Of a stretch of DNA of 64,000 bases, positions 22,377 to 32,312 are shown piece by piece (the first letter of the stretch is position 1; each line of letters begins with the position of its first letter). This DNA is from Adenophora triphylla var. japonica (Eukaryota > Streptophyta > Magnoliopsida > Asterales > Campanulaceae): contig JAFEMH010000744.1 in NCBI GenBank assembly GCA_022495995.1, positions 496,001-560,000 of the forward strand. Reading direction: 5' to 3'. The translations under genes were made by a program, and so were the position numbers. Below the pieces are notes generated by a model. It was not told the DNA's origin. It did not search any database and saw nothing but the letters and a program-made list of their open reading frames with translations.

Positions 22377-22539
22377 ATGATACACACATTTCCGAAAACA
22401 AATTCAGATGGAAAATCAAACAGCTTGTCTAATTCAAAATTCAGTCTTCAGACGCTGCCTCTTAACACTAAATCAGATTTCAGATGTGAAATCAGATTTC
22501 AGCACTTAACGCTTAAAAAAAAAAACAAAAGCCACCTTA

Positions 22540-22977
22540 TTTGCCTTTTAATTGATTTTTTTCATACATATATCTTCTATAAACTCCTAATTCCAAAAAT
22601 ACCCAATCCAAATACTAGATTAATAACCATTCATCCTATCTCTCTACTCCATTAAATGTTGTAACCCTAATTTTAGATGTGAGTTCAGATGAATATTCAA
22701 ACAGCTTGATTAATTCAGAAATCAGACTTCAGACGTTAATTCTTATCAATTCAGTCAAATTTAGACGTGAAATCAGATTTCATCAATTAACACTTAAAAA
22801 AATCAAACGCCGCTTAAGGCTCTCAAAGGTGGTGTTCCTTCTGGCGCTGGCTGTCTACTTTTCAGTGATAGTTTAGTTTCTATTATGATTCTTGTTTGAT
22901 GAACTTGTCATTCTTTATGTCAAAATTCAAATTTTGATTAAAAAAAAAAAAAAAAAAGTAATTCTCTAGTACAGGGA
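22540..22977. repeat. Dispersed repeat R, right half of split copy 1
   Basis: Matches 34781-35197 base for base with few changes, and continues the left half that ends at 5880. Confidence 0.85.
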
Positions 22978-23065
22978 ACGAAATTTTCAGGGAAGTAAAT
23001 AAATTATCAAAATAGCCTTTTATATACCTAATTTTAACTTATCGTATGAACTGGGTTTAGAGACA

Positions 23066-23270
23066 GAAAGCATCTTGTGTGAACTCACACGAGACACATC
23101 TCGTGTGAACTCACACGAGACACATCTCGTATGAACTCACACGAGATGTGTCTCGTGTGAGTTCATACGAGATGAGTCTCGTATGAGTTCACACGAGATG
23201 TGTCTCGTGTGAGTTCACACGAGATGTAATCTATAATCTCGTGTATATGTACACGAGATATCTCATTCTA
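23066..23270. repeat. Inverted-repeat cluster of the ACACGAGATGTGTCTCGTGT motif
   Basis: About ten alternating copies of CTCGTGTGAGTTC and its complement GAACTCACACGAG are joined by ACACATCT or AGATGTGT. The whole 200 bp can fold on itself in several registers. It is neither a simple satellite nor a coding sequence. Confidence 0.85.
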
Positions 23271-23473
23271 ATTGATATAATCAGGTCCAACAATAATACT
23301 AGTTAACCTTTATCATATCACTTCTCAAATAATGGACTTATAGATCGAAACGAACTCGAGCAAACTAGAATAAGAACAACACTGTTTAAACTATCTTTCA
23401 AGGAGCCATCACATACTTACTCATAATCACCAGCTCAATTGTTAAACTACATGTACTCAACACATTTTACACC

Positions 23474-24135
23474 ATAACCAATCGTAAAATCTAGGGAGAA
23501 ACGCGTTTCTCCATAAGTTATGGAGAAACGGGTTACGGATATCCAGAAGCTATTGAAAGGATATCCAGAAACTTTTTTGTATTGGCCATGACCTTGTCTC
23601 ATGGTTACTTCTGGATATCAGTCTCAAAGGTTCTGGATATCCAGAACCCTTTGAAAGGATATCCAGAAGCTTATGAAAGTGATATCCAGAAACCTTCAAA
23701 ATGATATCCAGAAACTTTCAAAATGTTTCTGGATATTCATTTGATGATTTCTGGATATACATTTGAAGGTTTACGGATATCCGTAGAACCTTCAATAAGC
23801 ATTTTCTGGTCTTGGCCTTGGATTTGGCTTCAAATATGTTTCTGGATATTCATTTGATGGTTTCTGGATATACATTTGAAGGTTTATGGATATCCAGAAA
23901 CCTTCAATAAGCAATTTCTGGTCTTGGCCTTGGATTTGGCTTCAAATCTATTTTTTGGATATCCTCAAAGGCTTACTGGATATCCGTTCCAAAGCTTCGG
24001 ATATCCAGAACCCTTTGAGACTGATATCCAGAAATTTTCTTCTGGTTATCAAACGTATAGCTTCTGGCTATTAAAAACGCGTTTCTCCATAGTTATGGAG
24101 AAACGCGTTTCTCAGCAGACCTACTCATAACCAAT
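23474..24135. mobile_element. Small MULE-like element packed with GGATATCC palindromes
   Basis: The element spans 23483-24126 (644 bp) and is flanked by the 9 bp repeat ATAACCAAT (23474-23482 and 24127-24135). The ends are about 45 bp inverted repeats built around the perfect palindrome GAGAAACGCGTTTCTC, followed by CCATAAGTTATGG. The interior holds about 17 copies of (G)GATATC(C), mostly in TCTGGATATCCAGAA context, and a direct duplication of about 106 bp (from about 23720 and 23830). A 9 bp duplication with inverted ends fits a non-autonomous Mutator-like element. No protein is encoded. Confidence 0.7.
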
Positions 24136-24429
24136 AGCAACTCTCGCTAGCCGAAATTAACTACCAACTTCAAGAAAAATGATCTAATGTGACATGCAAT
24201 ATTTATAATTCATAAATTTTAATTTAAATATTATATGAGCAAGATTAAAGAAGAAAAATAATAACTTACTCTTTCACCTCAACCTTGCACCACTAAAGCC
24301 CACCTTCAATATAATTTACCCAAGTTTACCTCAATACATTCCAATTCAAAGAAAATACTTAAATGTAACATGCAACCATTCTATTTTAACCATTTCAACC
24401 TTAAACATCAAATGAGCATAATTTGAAGG
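24136..24429. other. Unassigned AT-rich spacer
   Basis: No gene, repeat or transposon signal recognised between the MULE-like element and the CACTA element. Confidence 0.6.
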
Positions 24430-25526
24430 CACTACTAGAAACAGGGTCATTACCGACGGACTTTTATACCGACGGAAAATTATCATTTACCGACGGAAAT
24501 TTATTTTAATTTATCGGGAATTTTTTTTTTTAAATTTCGTTTTGTCCGTCGGTAATTGATGAAATTCCGTCGGTATTTCCGGCGGACATGGTCCGTCGGT
24601 ATTACCGTCAGACTCGGTCCGTCGGTAACAAAGCCATATATATACGCGTATATTCCCCATTTTTAATTACGCTTTATTTTAATTACGCCTCCTTCATTCC
24701 TTCCTCAGTCGTTCGCGAACCCTAACGCCTCGCCGTCGCCGCCGAGCCTCGCCGTCGCCGGTAAGTCCTCTTTCTCTCTCTCAATCGCTTTCTCTCTCTC
24801 ACTCGATTTCTCTCTCTCTCACTTTCTCTCTCTCTCTCATCAGTAATTCGCCAAGAACACGCCGTCGCCGCCGTCTCTTTCCATCGCCGTTTGTCGTCGC
24901 CGGTCGCCGGTACGTTCTCTCTCTCTCTCTCTCGCTTTCTCTCTCTCAATCGTTCTCTCTCTCACTCGATTTCTCTCTCTCACTTTCTCTCTCACTCATC
25001 AGTCACATCTCAGAAGTCGCCGTTCCTCCTCGCCCTTGCTCGCCGTTCATCGCCGTCACTCTCAGGTTTTGATTTGGTTTTGATTTCCGAAATTTAGCAA
25101 AATATTTGTTTATTTCGACATTTTGATTCGGAGTGAATGTTACTGCATGTTCATTGAATCTGAGAGATGAGAAATGTGTTTGTTTAAATTTAGGTGTTTG
25201 TTTAAATTTAGGTGTTTGTTTAAATATGTTTAGGTTTTGATTTGGTTTTGATTTCCGAAATTTAGTAAAATATTTGTTTTATAAAAGACATTATCAAATT
25301 CGTCCTCTGAATTTCTCAGTTTCAGGTTGTTACCGTAACTATTACTATTTCTTGTTTTATATGTGTATCGTATATGATTCAATATAATTATTTGATTGCC
25401 TAAAAATGTGTGTTTATTTGTGAAATAATATGTTTGATTAGAGATAAATGTTTGTAAATGCATTGTGGAGCTGAATGCAATTTTGATGTGTTTAGACTGC
25501 TTTACTAATTAATGTCTAAAGTTAAA

Positions 25527-25866
25527 ATATAAATAAGATGAGAGCCTTTTTCACCCACAGCTATCAAAATCCGTCTATCTTTGATCAAGAAAGATAGAGC
25601 AAACAAGTTCTCTACTGTTTGAGCAAAGGATTTTCTGTTTAATAAGAGTTTTTACAGTTTCACTGTCCTCTTTCTCTCTAAGGATCTCAAACATCACTTG
25701 AGATCCTTAGAGAGGAGGACAGTGAAACTGGAAAAAAATCTTATTAAACAGAAAATCCTTTGCTCAAACGGTAATGAACTTGTTTGCTCTGTCTTTCTTG
25801 GTCTAAGATGAGATAGGGTTTTGATAGTTGTGGATGAGAACGACTCTTATCTTGTTTATAAATGTT
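25527..25866. repeat. Long near-perfect foldback hairpin inside the CACTA element
   Basis: Arms of about 150 bp (25527-25690 and 25697-25866) pair with a loop of about 7 bases. The inner 70 bp of each arm (AAGGATCTCAA / TTGAGATCCTT at the loop) is almost perfectly complementary. It could be an inserted foldback MITE or a precursor of small RNAs. No protein frame is present. Confidence 0.85.
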
Positions 25867-26129
25867 AATTTAATTCATCATTGTAAAATTATATATTTTA
25901 CAATAAAGAATTAATATTTAAAATTATTCACAATATTAATAATTTAAAAAATATGATAGATGTGTGTGTTAATTCATTATTGTAAAATTATGCATTTTAC
26001 GGTAATGAATAAAAATTAATGTTACGACGTGACGTTGTGACGGTTGAAACACAAAATCTTAGAAATCCGTTTAAGAATCTTTAACTCATCATGTTGAGGT
26101 CAACATGTAGTCATCGATTCTTAAAAAGA

Positions 26130-26815
26130 GTATATTTTGGGAGTTACCTTATTGGAAGACGAACTTGATAAGACATAACCTTGATGTCATGCAAATTGAA
26201 AAAAATGTGTTTGACAATATTTTCAATACAGTGATGGATTTTAAGGCCTCAACGAAGGACACAGACAAGGGTCGGCTAGACCTTGAAGCGATTTGCAATC
26301 GTAAAGATCTCAACATTACTAAAGTTAATGGAAAAGATTTCAAACCAGCTGCTCCCTTTGTTCTGTCAGGAGAGGATAAGCAACGTGTTCTGCAGTGGTT
26401 GAAAGATTTGAAACTTCCTGATGGGTATGCATCTAATATTGGCAACTGTGTGAATGTGGAAGAAGGGACGGTATATGGGTTGAAAAGTCATGATTGTCAC
26501 GTATTATTGGATAGGTTGCTACCCATTGCATTTAGAGACATTCTCCCTAATGAAATATGGGTTGCCCTAACAGAATTGAGTGAATTCTTCTGAGCATTGA
26601 CTTCCAGCACTCTTCGTGTTGAGGATATGAAAAGACTCGAAGAGAGCATTGTGGTGACAATATGCAAGCTTGAAAAGATATTTCCGCCATCTTTCTTTGA
26701 TTCAATGGAGCATTTACCAATTCACCTAGCTTATGAAGCTAGAGTTGGAGGACCTGTTCAGTATAGATGGATGTATCCATTTGAACGATTTTTGGGGAGT
26801 TTGAAAAGAAAATGA
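26130..26815 (+). pseudogene. CACTA transposase remnant: TNP2 end plus DUF4218
   Basis: The segment begins in the final TNP2 motif (LPYWKTNLIRHNLDVMQIEKNVFDN region, about 26135-26215), so the DDE core of Transposase_21 upstream is gone. It continues into DUF4218-like sequence with SHDCHVLLDRLLPIAFRD and LPIHLAYEARVGGPVQYRWM. Stops at 26591 and 26813 interrupt it. After 26815 a shifted frame carries the continuation (NRAKVEAS...) to about 26900. It cannot supply a transposase. Confidence 0.85.
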
Positions 26816-27429
26816 GCAATAGAGCAAAAGTTGAGGCATCTATGTACGAATCGGTGGTTGTCGATGAAATTGTGTCGTTTGTTTCAACATATTTTCACCC
26901 GTGAACATTGAGACAAGGTTCAATAAAGTGGGACACAATTATGATGGGAGAGTCACCGATCTTGATGGAAAAATTTCGGTTTTTCTTCTCTGGTCGATTC
27001 CTTGGCAATAGAAAGTGCACGCGCATGCTAAGCGAGAAAAAGAATTAGAAGCGGCTAAACTCTATATTCTCCTTAAGCGTGCTTGAGGTCGAGGACTACT
27101 TGAAGTAAGCATTCTTCATTTGTTATTAAGTAATGTCAATACTAATAACTTTAACACGAACTAAGCAACTTTATGTTCTCCTTGAATGCGGTATGTTCGA
27201 AGAACAGGCTGGAGACATTGCGCCTGAATTGATTTCAATAAGGACAGACAACGAATTTCCCTCCTGATTTAATAATTATGTAAATGCCAATTCATTAATT
27301 CAATGTTTTTAATAGAATTTGAAGTATGAGTTTTTTACTATCTATGTGTTTTTATTTAGATTTTGAACAACAGTGGAGATGCAAAAGCTGCGAGATTACA
27401 AGCATTAGCACACGGTCCGTCCTTTAAGA

Positions 27430-28140
27430 GTGAATGTATATAAGGGATATTTTGTCAATGGCTACGTATTCCACACCGAAGAATACGGCCAAACGAAATC
27501 AACTTGGAATAGCGGGGTCAATCTCAAGGGAAATCTCGATTATTATGGCGTATTGAAAGAAGTTATTGAATTGGAGTACTTGCTTGGAAATTCTGTAGTT
27601 CTTTTCAAATGTGAGTGGCGGGACGCTGAGCGAGGCATTACAAAACATGGCACTTTTGATCTCATTGACTTAAAGCATTCTTCTAGGCATAATGGTGATG
27701 ATGTGTTCATTCTTGCATCTCAAGCACAACAGGTGTATATGACCCCCTACCCCCGTCGACGAAGAGAGTCTAGCGGATGGTGGGCCGTATGGAAAACCAA
27801 AGAAAGAAGCACTTTTGATATACCATTGCGTGCAAAAACGTCTACTTCAAATATTGATTCATCATTAAATGATTGTTATCAGGAAGAGAAAATGCCTATA
27901 CCTCCGATTATTTCCTTGAATGATAATGTCGAGGATGAAGCATTAATGGCCGAAAACACCCGTCCACTAGGGGAGGAAGTCACTTTCAATGAAATCGATG
28001 ATGACAATGTGGAGGATGAGGAAGGAGAAGGGTATATATCTGGGTCCGATGATGAAGATGGGAAAGAAGACGACGACGAGGAAACTAGTGAAGAAGAAAT
28101 TGAATTTTGTAGTGATAGTGATCAAGATTGTAGTGAATGA
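27430..28140 (+). CDS. CACTA DUF4216-like C-terminal region
   Basis: A 236-codon frame resembling the DUF4216 domain found at the C-terminus of plant CACTA TNP2 proteins (YKGYFVNGYVFHTEEYGQ, NSGVNLKG, YYGVLKEVIELEYL, VVLFKCEWRD). A highly acidic tail with runs of Asp/Glu follows. It lies 0.6 kb downstream of the DUF4218 remnant, and a probable intron intervenes. As a stand-alone fragment it has no known catalytic role. Confidence 0.75.
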   Translation: MNVYKGYFVNGYVFHTEEYGQTKSTWNSGVNLKGNLDYYGVLKEVIELEYLLGNSVVLFKCEWRDAERGITKHGTFDLIDLKHSSRHNGDDVFILASQAQQVYMTPYPRRRRESSGWWAVWKTKERSTFDIPLRAKTSTSNIDSSLNDCYQEEKMPIPPIISLNDNVEDEALMAENTRPLGEEVTFNEIDDDNVEDEEGEGYISGSDDEDGKEDDDEETSEEEIEFCSDSDQDCSE

Positions 28141-28389
28141 ATCAATTTAGTTTTAATTCAGATAATGTTTTGTATATAATGTTTACATTTTATATCACTT
28201 ATCACTGTAATATTATATCTATCTCCTGATTTTCAATTTTACTTAGTTACTCTTTAAATGCAAACTGCAAACATCTTACTCCATAATTTACTTGGACATG
28301 TAGTCATTAATTTGAATGCTTTCTACTATTTAAATTTTGTTCTACTTGATAATATTTTCTGTCTACATATATAATATACTAGTTTAGAT

Positions 28390-28587
28390 ATGTCGGGTCG
28401 AGGTGGCAATCGTTCAAAGAGAGGGAAGGTTGCGGGTTTTGTCCATCGTCTTGTTTCACCAAGGACGGGAGGGAGGGGCTCTACTTCAGTTACGGGACGT
28501 AGTGAACCATCCGGGCGGGTTAATTTGGACGCAATTATTAATGAGGAAGGAAAAATGGAAATATTTATCTCTCACAGTGGCCAGTAA
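28390..28587 (+). CDS. Short basic reading frame, possible start of second CACTA gene
   Basis: 65 codons beginning MSGRGGNRSKRGKV, rich in Gly/Arg/Ser. CCA|GTAAGTATT near its end is a good splice donor. Its place after the TNP2-type gene fits a truncated TnpA-like gene, but no domain is recognisable. Confidence 0.35.
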   Translation: MSGRGGNRSKRGKVAGFVHRLVSPRTGGRGSTSVTGRSEPSGRVNLDAIINEEGKMEIFISHSGQ

Positions 28588-28799
28588 GTATTATTTAATT
28601 GTAAATGTCATATATATAATGTTTACATTTTATTATTGTCTTTTTATTTGTATATATATTGATATATTGTTTTTTAATTAATATCTTGATAGGTTTATAC
28701 ATGCATGGTGGTGGTAGCGATAGCAGCAGCGACAACGCTCGTGGTTGTTAAACATGAATTTTCATTGACATGTAATTAAACAAACAAACAAACATATGT

Positions 28800-28963
28800 A
28801 GTTTCTCTTTCCCTTTCCCCTTTTCCCCGGCCTTTCTCCCTTTCCCTTTCCCCGGCCGTTTCCCCTTCCCTTTTCCCCGTTTCCCCTTTCCCCTTTCCCT
28901 TTCCCCGGCTGTTTCCCCTTTCCCCTTTCCCCGGCCGTTTCCCCTTTCCCCTTCCCCTGTCGC
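28800..28963 (+). repeat. Pyrimidine tract of CCCTTT/CCCC units
   Basis: About 160 bases composed of TTTCCCC and CCCTTT units broken only by GGCCG or GGCTG. The purines are almost entirely on the opposite strand. It resembles, but is not, plant telomere repeat (CCCTAAA). Confidence 0.85.
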
Positions 28964-29645
28964 TTGATTTGGACTAAAATATGTATTTTATTTGATGTAC
29001 AATCGAAACAAGTTGTTTGTGTGTGTTTGTACTTTGTAATTGTATTTGTTTAAAACAGGCTGTTTGAACAGGTTTACAGCCTTTTACAGGTGATTTAATA
29101 ATAAAACAGATTTTTTTTAAAAAAAATCTGGACAAATTACCGACGGAAATTTCCGTCGGTAAATTAATAAACAAAATAAATAAAACTAATTTCCGGCGGA
29201 AATATCCGTCGAAAAATAATAAAAAATAAAAAAAATAAAACTCATTATCGACGGATATGTCCGTCGGTTTAGGGTTTAGATTTTCGACGGACATATCCGC
29301 CGGTAAATTTTATGGTTTCCGACGGTTATAACCGTCGGCAATGGGGTTTATTTTTTTTTTTTTAATATTTACCGACGAATATTTCCGTCGGTAACCTCCG
29401 ACATTTGCTCCGGTTAACCGGCCGGCGTAACTCATTTCCGACGGACGGTTTCCGTTGGAATTTTGGAATTTCCGGCGGACAATCCACCGGAAATACCGGC
29501 GGAATTTATCCGTCGGTATTACCAACCAATTATTTCCGACGAAACCCGACGGACGAATTCCGTCGGTAATATTACTTTACCGACGGATATGTGGAATTAC
29601 CGACGGAAATTTCCGTCGGTAAAAGCCCTGTTTCTAGTAGTGAGG

Positions 29646-30070
29646 GAAGACTATAATAACTTACCAAAATAATTCGAAATTAAGAAAAATTTCAATCAGT
29701 TAGATGCGATCCTCTCAGCTTCCTCATCATTTAGACGCAGACAGATCCATAAACGGAATAGTATTTGATTTCTGGTGAATTTTGGAAGGAAAACATAATT
29801 GATGTCCTAAGATGGAACAAGGGAAAGAAAGGAGTTTGCTCTGTTTTTCTTTTTAAAAGCTTTACCGTGAATGCCGTGAATGAAGGAGGATATACATGAA
29901 ATAAAATTTCACTTAGGCTCCTTGAAGAATTAAGTTGCTAAATTGATATTTTTTAAGTTTTAACCTTTACACTATTGCACTTCAATGTTTTCATAAGCTC
30001 CTATTTATATTTTTCAAATATTATTAATTTACTACACCATTCCTATTTATTTCAAGTAGATACTAAATAA
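29646..30070. other. Unassigned spacer
   Basis: AT-rich, with no coding frame or repeat that I recognise between the CACTA element and the MULE. Confidence 0.6.
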
Positions 30071-31321
30071 TTAAATTAAGGGAGGGGCTATTGCCACTAC
30101 ACCTTTTGCTTTTCCACTACGAGATTTTGTAACTTGACAAAATTATCCTTTCTTATTTTTGTAAATAGACATAATCTTCCTTTTGTATTATAAGGAATAA
30201 ATGAAACATTCCATAAAGGTTTATACCACTATAATTTTATTTATACACTACAGTTTTAGGAAAAAAAAAAATCTACTACGTTTACGAATAAAAAATATTA
30301 AATAATTATGATATTCATTGAAATACTTATTATTTTATACAGAAAAATAATTAACTTTTAATAATGAATTATTTTTTAAATTTTCTTTTCAGCTTAATTT
30401 TTAATTTATTTTAAACCATATTATTACCCTTTTTCAGAATAAATATTAAATTATATTTGATCAATAATTTTTTATTAAAAAATGACTTGAAAATAATGAC
30501 ATAATATTAAAAATAATTATCAATGTTGTGAGCTTGACAACATGTTATTTAAAATTAATCTACTTCTCAAAAGTATTTTTATTTTTACCAATTATTTTTA
30601 TATTTTTAGCAAAAAAAATATATATTTTTCTGAGACTAGACAAAATAAAGTTTTAAGAAATTTTACACCAACAAATTTTATTAAAAATTTAAATAGTTAT
30701 GCTAAAATTGTGATTGACAAATCTAAAATCTAACATTTTTAACTAGATTTTTATGAGTAAAACTAATAGTTTTACATCGTTTTCAATTTATAACATAAAA
30801 CAGTAAAGTTGTGAGATTGAAAATTTAAATTGGTTGTTTGACAATTTTTAGCCATAAAAATATTCATTTATAAGTTTACAAATAAAGTTTAATAGTGAAT
30901 GTATATTTTTCTAATTTGAAATTCTATACTTTATTCACCAGCTTTTATAAATTTCATTGCAATCATTAAGGAAAAAAATCAAGATAAAAATATTATTAAA
31001 TTGAAGTAAAATTTTTATGCAGTTTATTGTAAATAAAATCAACTTGGTTAAAGATGAATAATTCTTTTTTTTTAAAATAATTTATTATCAATTTTATATT
31101 TTATTTATTGATATTTGATATGCTTTTTTTATATTTCTTGACATGATTGAAAATAATTATATAGATGATAATGAAGTGTAAAACAACCTTACCATTTTAA
31201 GGAAAATACCATAAATAAGAGGAAATGATTGAAGGGCAATTGAGTCAAAAGATTAAATTGTATTAATGAACGTAGTGGATAAGGAAAATATGTAGTGGTA
31301 ATAGCCCCTCCCTTAAATTAA
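30071..31321. mobile_element. Non-autonomous MULE with 9 bp TSD
   Basis: The element spans 30080-31312 (1233 bp). The 9 bp TSD TTAAATTAA lies at 30071-30079 and 31313-31321. The ends are GGGAGGGGCTATTGCCACTA and its near-complement ending TAGCCCCTCCC. The interior is over 80% A+T and has no credible coding frame. The 9 bp duplication is diagnostic of Mutator-like elements. Confidence 0.9.
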
Positions 31322-31469
31322 ATTTATTAACATACTTAAAATGCCGAATAAATTATAAAAAAATAAACTAACACATAAAGATCACAATTATTATGAAATG
31401 CATAAAATGAGATGTCATGCACCCCACCACCACGTGCTCAACATGTGCTTAAAATAGTGCCTAGGATTA

Positions 31470-31583
31470 GGGTCGTGCCTTCCTCCAAGGACCTCATGAG
31501 CACTAAGTTCCTTCATGGTACGAAGAAATCGATTACTCAAGGCAGTGCCTTCCTTCCAAGGACCTCATGAGCACTAAGTTCCT
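31470..31583. repeat. Duplicated 3' coding end of DEFL gene 1
   Basis: gtgccttcctccaaggacc...gcactaagttcc occurs at about 31472-31514 and again at 31542-31584. The second copy is the real coding end of DEFL gene 1; the first lies just after its stop. It is a tandem duplication of about 70 bp. Confidence 0.8.
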
Positions 31584-32091
31584 CCTCTTTCTCGCAACCA
31601 CGGTAACAGAGGCCGTTCAAGCAAGCACAGAAGCCACAAGTTGCACAAAGAGGTGCGCAGTCGTGATGAGTTTCACAATGTGGTAAATCAACATGTTTTA
31701 TTGGGAATACGTTCTTGTACTTTGTTTCCACCATCGCTGCCTCAAACACACCTGCAATATTCTGAAAATGCTTAGATAGCTAAACTGAAATTTTAAGACA
31801 ATTTATATAAGATAAAAATTAAACGATTCGTCCATTTTTACACCAGATTGTAACAACTTAAAAATATTATAGATCGAATTGCAAAAATACAATATTATAA
31901 ACCAGATTCTTCCTTCAGTTCCAACTAGAAACCCTACAAGAAATTTCAGTAAATATATACTTCATATATATATATATATATATATAACTCATTTTTAAGT
32001 ACAAGTGTACAACTATTTTTTTCATAAAGGATAAATTTTTGGTCGGAAAAAACAGAAAGTAGTGGATCAATGCACTTGTTCAAGAAAAATG

Positions 32092-32141
<50 letters not shown>

Positions 32142-32200
32142 CCGAAGACGACAACCAACAAAATGACCATGAAAGTGATCTTGAGAGAAGCCTTCTGCAT
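31537..32200 (-). CDS. DEFL gene 1: secreted 8-Cys peptide, intact
   Basis: Two exons on the minus strand. Exon 1 (32200-32143) encodes a signal peptide, MQKASLKITFMVILLVVVF. Exon 2 (31751-31537) encodes the mature part. The TTCG|GTAATC donor and ATTGCAG|GT acceptor give a phase-1 intron that contains a (GA)n tract. The mature peptide has eight Cys spaced C-X5-C-X3-C-X2-C-X2-C-X-C-X4-C-X3-C, then an acidic tail ending near LSAHEVLGRKALP. The signal peptide, phase-1 intron and Cys-rich short exon fit plant defensin-like peptides of the secretory pathway. The precise family and target are unknown. It is the only intact member here; DEFL gene 4 has the same Cys spacing. Confidence 0.75.
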
Positions 32201-32300
32201 TTTCTAAAGTCTTTATTTTAGGGTGTTGTTTCGGATGTTTTGATAGCTACTTTCAAGATTGAAGCTCTATTTGACGGTGAAGAGTTATTGGTAACGTAAA

Positions 32301-32312
32301 TGGTATATAAGG
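32301..32312 (-). promoter_or_regulatory. TATA box of DEFL gene 1
   Basis: On the minus strand, CCTTATATACCAT lies about 105 bp before the ATG at 32200. Confidence 0.5.

Larger units (their letters stand above)
5881..22536. mobile_element. Inner Tourist-like MITE, interrupted; TSD TTA
   Basis: The terminal inverted repeats are GGTGGCGTTTGTTTTTTT at 5881 and its near-complement ending AAAAGCCACC at 22536. The 3 bp repeat TTA flanks both ends (5878-5880 and 22537-22539). The paralogous repeat at 34771-34790 reads ...CACTTATTTGCC with a single TTA, so it is the empty site for this insertion. A TWA target duplication and this end sequence fit a PIF/Harbinger-type MITE. Its own DNA is only about 5881-6047 and 22346-22536; the middle is later nested elements. 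Confidence 0.7.
5725..22814. mobile_element. Outer Tourist-like MITE, interrupted
   Basis: The ends are GCCTCGTTTGTT at 5725 and an inverted partner ending CAAACGCCGC near 22813, flanked by TAA-like bases. The uninterrupted relative at 34625-35052 is only about 430 bp. Both contain repeated CAGATCTGAATG-type motifs. Terminal similarity and a 3 bp AT target suggest a PIF/Harbinger (Tourist-like) MITE; no transposase is present. Everything between 5881 and 22536 is a later insertion. Border assignment is approximate. Confidence 0.5.
24430..29642 (+). mobile_element. CACTA (En/Spm-like) element, non-autonomous, TSD AGG
   Basis: The ends are CACTACTAGAAACAGGG and its inverse CCCTGTTTCTAGTAGTG. 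The 3 bp duplication AGG lies at 24427-24429 and 29643-29645. Many direct and inverted copies of ACCGACGGA/TCCGTCGGT fill both subterminal zones (24449-24640 and 29130-29625), as is typical of CACTA elements. A 5' part with GCCGTCGCCG and TCTCTCTC tracts (24720-25070) is internally duplicated. The transposase-associated C-terminal regions remain, but the catalytic transposase domain is missing. Confidence 0.95.

Noticed and set aside
21962..22419. Open frames of alternating Tyr-Ile on both strands
   Set aside because: Translations of (TA)n microsatellite; no start context and no complexity. The same applies to 44746-44999 and 49797-50117.
24722..25097. Arg/Glu and Ser/Leu-rich frames
   Set aside because: Translations of TCTCTCTC tracts inside the CACTA promoter region.
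28800..28963. Telomere-like repeat
   Set aside because: Units are CCCTTT and TTTCCCC, not CCCTAAA, and are irregular; no telomeric context.
31160..31320. Solo LTR near 31.3 kb
   Set aside because: Ends are not TG...CA and the duplication is 9 bp, so it is a MULE terminus.
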